From NCBI RefSeq assembly GCF_035046485.1, contig NC_085138.1, positions 10,637,823 through 10,701,822 on the forward strand: a stretch of 64,000 nucleotides of DNA, written 5' to 3'. Position numbers and translations under genes: made by a program. Below are positions 61,270 through 64,000 of this stretch, one piece after another; within the stretch, counting starts at the first letter, position 1; each line of letters opens with the position of its first letter. Under the pieces are notes generated by a model that was given only the letters and a program-made list of their open reading frames with translations, was not told the origin of the DNA and ran no database searches. The stretch is from Aedes albopictus (lineage: Eukaryota; Arthropoda; Insecta; Diptera; Culicidae).

Positions 61270-62061
61270 TCCCCGAAGAATTCCACCAACAAATTCTTAA
61301 TTCTTATTCCACCAACAAATCCTAAGGCAGCTTTGTAAGGAATTTTTCATGGTGGTCTTTCAAGGTTTCCCCAACAGGAGAAACGATAACATTTTCACAG
61401 GAATTCCTACTGGGAATCCCAGAAAAAAAAACTTCTGAGAACATTTCAAAAGGATCTGGAGGAATCTTAGTAGGAATCCCTGAAGGAACTTTCAGAAGAA
61501 TTTCAGAAGGAACTCCTGGAGGAATCTTGAAAGGCAATCATAGAGAAATTCCAAAAGAAATTCCGTGGGGAGTTCCTGGAGCAATTTTAGACGGAACTTT
61601 AGGAGAATTCTTGAATAAACTCTTGGAAGAATCTCAGAAGGAGCTATTTGTGGAGTCTCAGAAAGAACGCCTGGTTCAATTTCTGAAGAAAACACGTAAG
61701 AAATTGTTGAAGGAATTCCGGAAGGAATTTTTTAAGGAATACCTAAAATAACTTTTCGGGATTCCCGAAACATATCCACATAGCACTCCTGGTGAAATCT
61801 GTGATGGAAAATCCTGGAGGAATTCTAGAAGGAACTATGGGAAAAAATCCATAAAGGGATTCCTCGTGGAATTCTGAAAGATCCTCGAGGAATCCTGCAA
61901 AAAGTGAATGGATGGATGCCGAAAAAAGTTCCTGGAGGATTCCCGGAAAAAAAAATCCTGGAAAATCCTAGAAGGAAGTCCTCGAAGAATCTTAGAAAAT
62001 ACGCCCAGAAGAATCCAGGAAGGAATTCCTGAAGGAATACGAATAAGAACTCCTCTGGAGG
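61270..62061. repeat. Degenerate GGAATTCCTGGAGG array
   Basis: Units such as GGAACTCCTGGAGGAATC and AGAAGGAATTCCGG. Open frames on both strands (60-82 codons) are low-complexity and not called. Confidence 0.7.
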
Positions 62062-62411
62062 CAGTGTTGGGAATACTCACTTGCTTCTATTTCAGTTCTG
62101 AAGCATGCTACCAAAAATCGGAGTATGAAGGATATTTAAAGTGTAATGTTATCTAAATTTTTGCCGAATAAAGTAAGAGTATCACACGCATACCAAATTC
62201 GGAACAGAGCTAAAAGCACGCGGGGAGTAAAATGAGTGTAATTTAAACTCACCTCGTGCTCACAGTCCATTGACGACTTCTCTTAGCGTGGGCGACCTCT
62301 TCTTTATTCGTCAAACTTTTAGATAAAACTACCGTTTTTTTGGTAGCATGCTTCCAAACTGGATTAGTAGCAGTGAGTATAACTTTTGGCATGTGAGTAT
62401 TCTCAACACAG
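62062..62411. mobile_element. hAT-like MITE inside the array
   Basis: The left CAGTGTTGGGAATACTCAC and the right (reverse complement CTGTGTTGAGAATACTCAC) are inverted. The array resumes on the other side. Flanks TCTGGAGG and CCTGGCGG are compatible with a diverged 8-bp duplication. No coding content. Confidence 0.65.
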
Positions 62412-62610
62412 CCTGGCGGAATCCCCGAAGCAACTCCTGGAGGGGTTTTGAAAAAAAAAATGCCGAAGGGGTTTCCTGCAGAGATCTCGGAATGAATATC
62501 TGAGTGAATTCCTGAAGAAAACCAAGAAGGAACTCCTGGAGGAATCTCGAAAGGAACTTCTTTAGGAAACCCAGAAGAAGTGTTGTGAAAGAAAAATGGA
62601 GCACTACAAA
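62412..62610. repeat. Degenerate array, continuation
   Basis: Continuation of 61270-62061 after the MITE (GGAACTCCTGGAGGAATCTC). Confidence 0.65.
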
Positions 62611-63085
62611 TGCATATTAAAATAAAACATTTTGTAGTGGAACCTTACAAATTGGACGAACATATATTTTGCCCTGTTGCCCTATTGGATAACAATTTCC
62701 GATCAGACAGGATGACGAGGTTTCATAAATGTTGTTGGTCCATCAGTCAATCCTGTAATCGTTTTTTCTCTGGCAGGTTGCCTTTTGTTCACAGCATTAG
62801 TTGCTTTCATAGCTTGAGTTTGGTCTAGAAATTTCTAATCCTAAGGGGGCATTCTGAATCAAATTTTAATATGAGACGTCTACACTTTGATGTCTCTGTT
62901 AGGGATGTCTTCTAGTTAATTTCAGAGAACGATATGACCTGAATGAAGGCCATCAATAAGAGACAGATGATATCTCAAGATGCTCTATTACTCCAGAGCA
63001 CTATAAATGTTCATTTCTCTTAGGGAAACATTAATAGGTTAAAATAGAATACGTAACACAAAAAAAAAACTTGTAACAGAAGATC
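62611..63085. other. Intergenic DNA, nothing recognised
   Basis: No supported gene or element. Confidence 0.3.
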
Positions 63086-63300
63086 TGATGGAATCTATGA
63101 ATCTATGAAGGAACTCCGGAAGGAATTCTTGGAACGATCTCTGAAGGAACCCCTGAAGGAATACAAGAAGGAGAAATTCTCAAAAGGAAGTGCTGGAGGA
63201 ATTAAAAAGGGAAGAATTCTTAAAAATGGGAATCCCAAAAGAATACCAGAATGAACTGCTGAAAGAATTTTAGTAGAAACTCCTGCAGGATCCTTCAAAT
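63086..63300. repeat. Degenerate array remnant
   Basis: Units such as GAAGGAACTCCGGAAGGAAT and CTGAAGGAACCCC. Same orientation as 61270-62610. Confidence 0.6.
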
Positions 63301-63654
63301 GTCGTGGTGGATTTTATTCAAATGAAACGAATTTGATATTCTTAACAGATTTATTAGTAAGCAAATTAATATCTTCGAAAGAGCTCATAGGCTAATATGG
63401 TGTTTGACTGTATTGGGAACATCAACTTCCTGTTCTTCGGCATTATGCAGAACGATGGGTGGTTTATTGAGTCATTAGCTTTATTGATAATCTCCACTGG
63501 TAGCACCTATGATCTTGATGTCGATGATCTGAACCTGGCAGTCGGCAATGTTTTCTTGCTGTTGCTGTTTTTTTTTCATAATATTAGTTAAACATACATG
63601 TTAAAATTGAAATCAGAACTAAGATTCGATTTTTTTTAATGTTTGGCATGGAAA
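63301..63654. other. Intergenic DNA, nothing recognised
   Basis: A 64-codon frame (63397-63591, +) has no supporting feature. Confidence 0.3.
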
Positions 63655-63812
63655 TTTTGTTAAGGGGGGGGGGGGGGGGGAAGTGGTATTGGTTGTTTAA
63701 CAAGCTACGTTATTAATAGGGGATTTCCGAATTTGTGACGAAATGCTACGAGGGGGGAGGGAGTTATTAAAAATCGCTTAAAAAGCTACGTCATTTATGG
63801 GCACCCCCTAAA
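63655..63812. mobile_element. Short MITE with AAGCTACGTCATTTATGG end
   Basis: The right end AAGCTACGTCATTTATGGGC plus ACCCCC mirrors the end at 60552-60578. The left side has AAGGGGGGG and CAAGCTACGTTATTAATAGG as its diverged partner. Two ACG(A/T)GGGG-like G-rich tracts lie inside. Confidence 0.55.
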
Positions 63813-64000
63813 TGGAATCGACATGAGTTTATAGGTTTTACGATATAGATAGGGACATTCTACTCGTACACAGCGGAGCACTTGGTGCATGGCGAGGATT
63901 TGACAAGTGCACCGCGGTACTTCAGAAAATTTAGAAGATTTAAGGCTTTGGCTGGTATTTCACTATGCATCTGCTCTGGATATTTCTCAAAATTCAGAAT
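63813..64000. other. Unassigned right flank
   Basis: No recognised feature. Confidence 0.3.

Overview
This window looks like nuclear DNA from a culicine mosquito, most likely Aedes. The reasons are two insect-type intron-containing genes, a very high load of short transposons (MITEs), tRNA-derived SINEs including a Feilai-like one, long AT-rich arrays built on GGAATTCCTCCA, and LINE, LTR and piggyBac-like debris. Species identity is inferred; nothing was searched.

Only two host genes are clear. A fatty-acid transport protein (FATP, acyl-CoA synthetase family) lies on the + strand at 20578-22696. Six exons give 588 residues through the natural stop, but the N-terminal membrane exon was not found. 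A golgin-97 (GOLGA1) orthologue lies on the - strand at 38174-58900. Eight exons join in phase to a predicted 675-residue coiled-coil protein ending in a GRIP domain. Two introns of 8.6 and 9.8 kb are packed with transposable elements; the other five are 56-69 bp. A 70-codon coding-like exon just downstream of the golgin stop (37904-38116) may be an alternative terminal exon.

The rest is nested mobile DNA. From left to right: (i) 0.4-7.0 kb is a terminal-inverted-repeat (TIR) element holding a hAT-like element with an exact 8-bp target duplication, which itself holds two SINEs and a GC-rich array. (ii) 7.6-9.5 kb has a related MITE and an array of AAGATGGCGGC motifs. (iii) About 9.6-19.5 kb is a non-LTR retrotransposon endonuclease domain (- strand) split by a 415-bp hAT-like MITE and by an 8.4-kb hAT-like element. 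That element is mostly a degenerate GGAATTCCTCCA array, and the array carries a complete 2.6-kb non-coding LTR retrotransposon with identical LTRs, a polypurine tract and a 5-bp target duplication. The LTR element encloses about 19 copies of a 37-bp minisatellite open in all frames. (iv) 23.5-29.3 kb is more arrays flanked by two copies of one sequence. (v) 33.0-37.3 kb is a TA-flanked TIR element containing a TTAA-flanked foldback element, whose arms are eight 152-bp satellite monomers facing eight inverted ones. (vi) 39.6-58.3 kb (golgin introns) and 59.5-64 kb hold MITEs, SINE and LINE fragments, a deleted Gypsy-type LTR element and more arrays.

The genes do not form a pathway cluster. The main interest is the architecture of the repeats: several families show internally consistent TIR and target-duplication rules, and three unrelated element types carry internal tandem arrays. 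All repeat families were defined here by reading copies against each other within the window.
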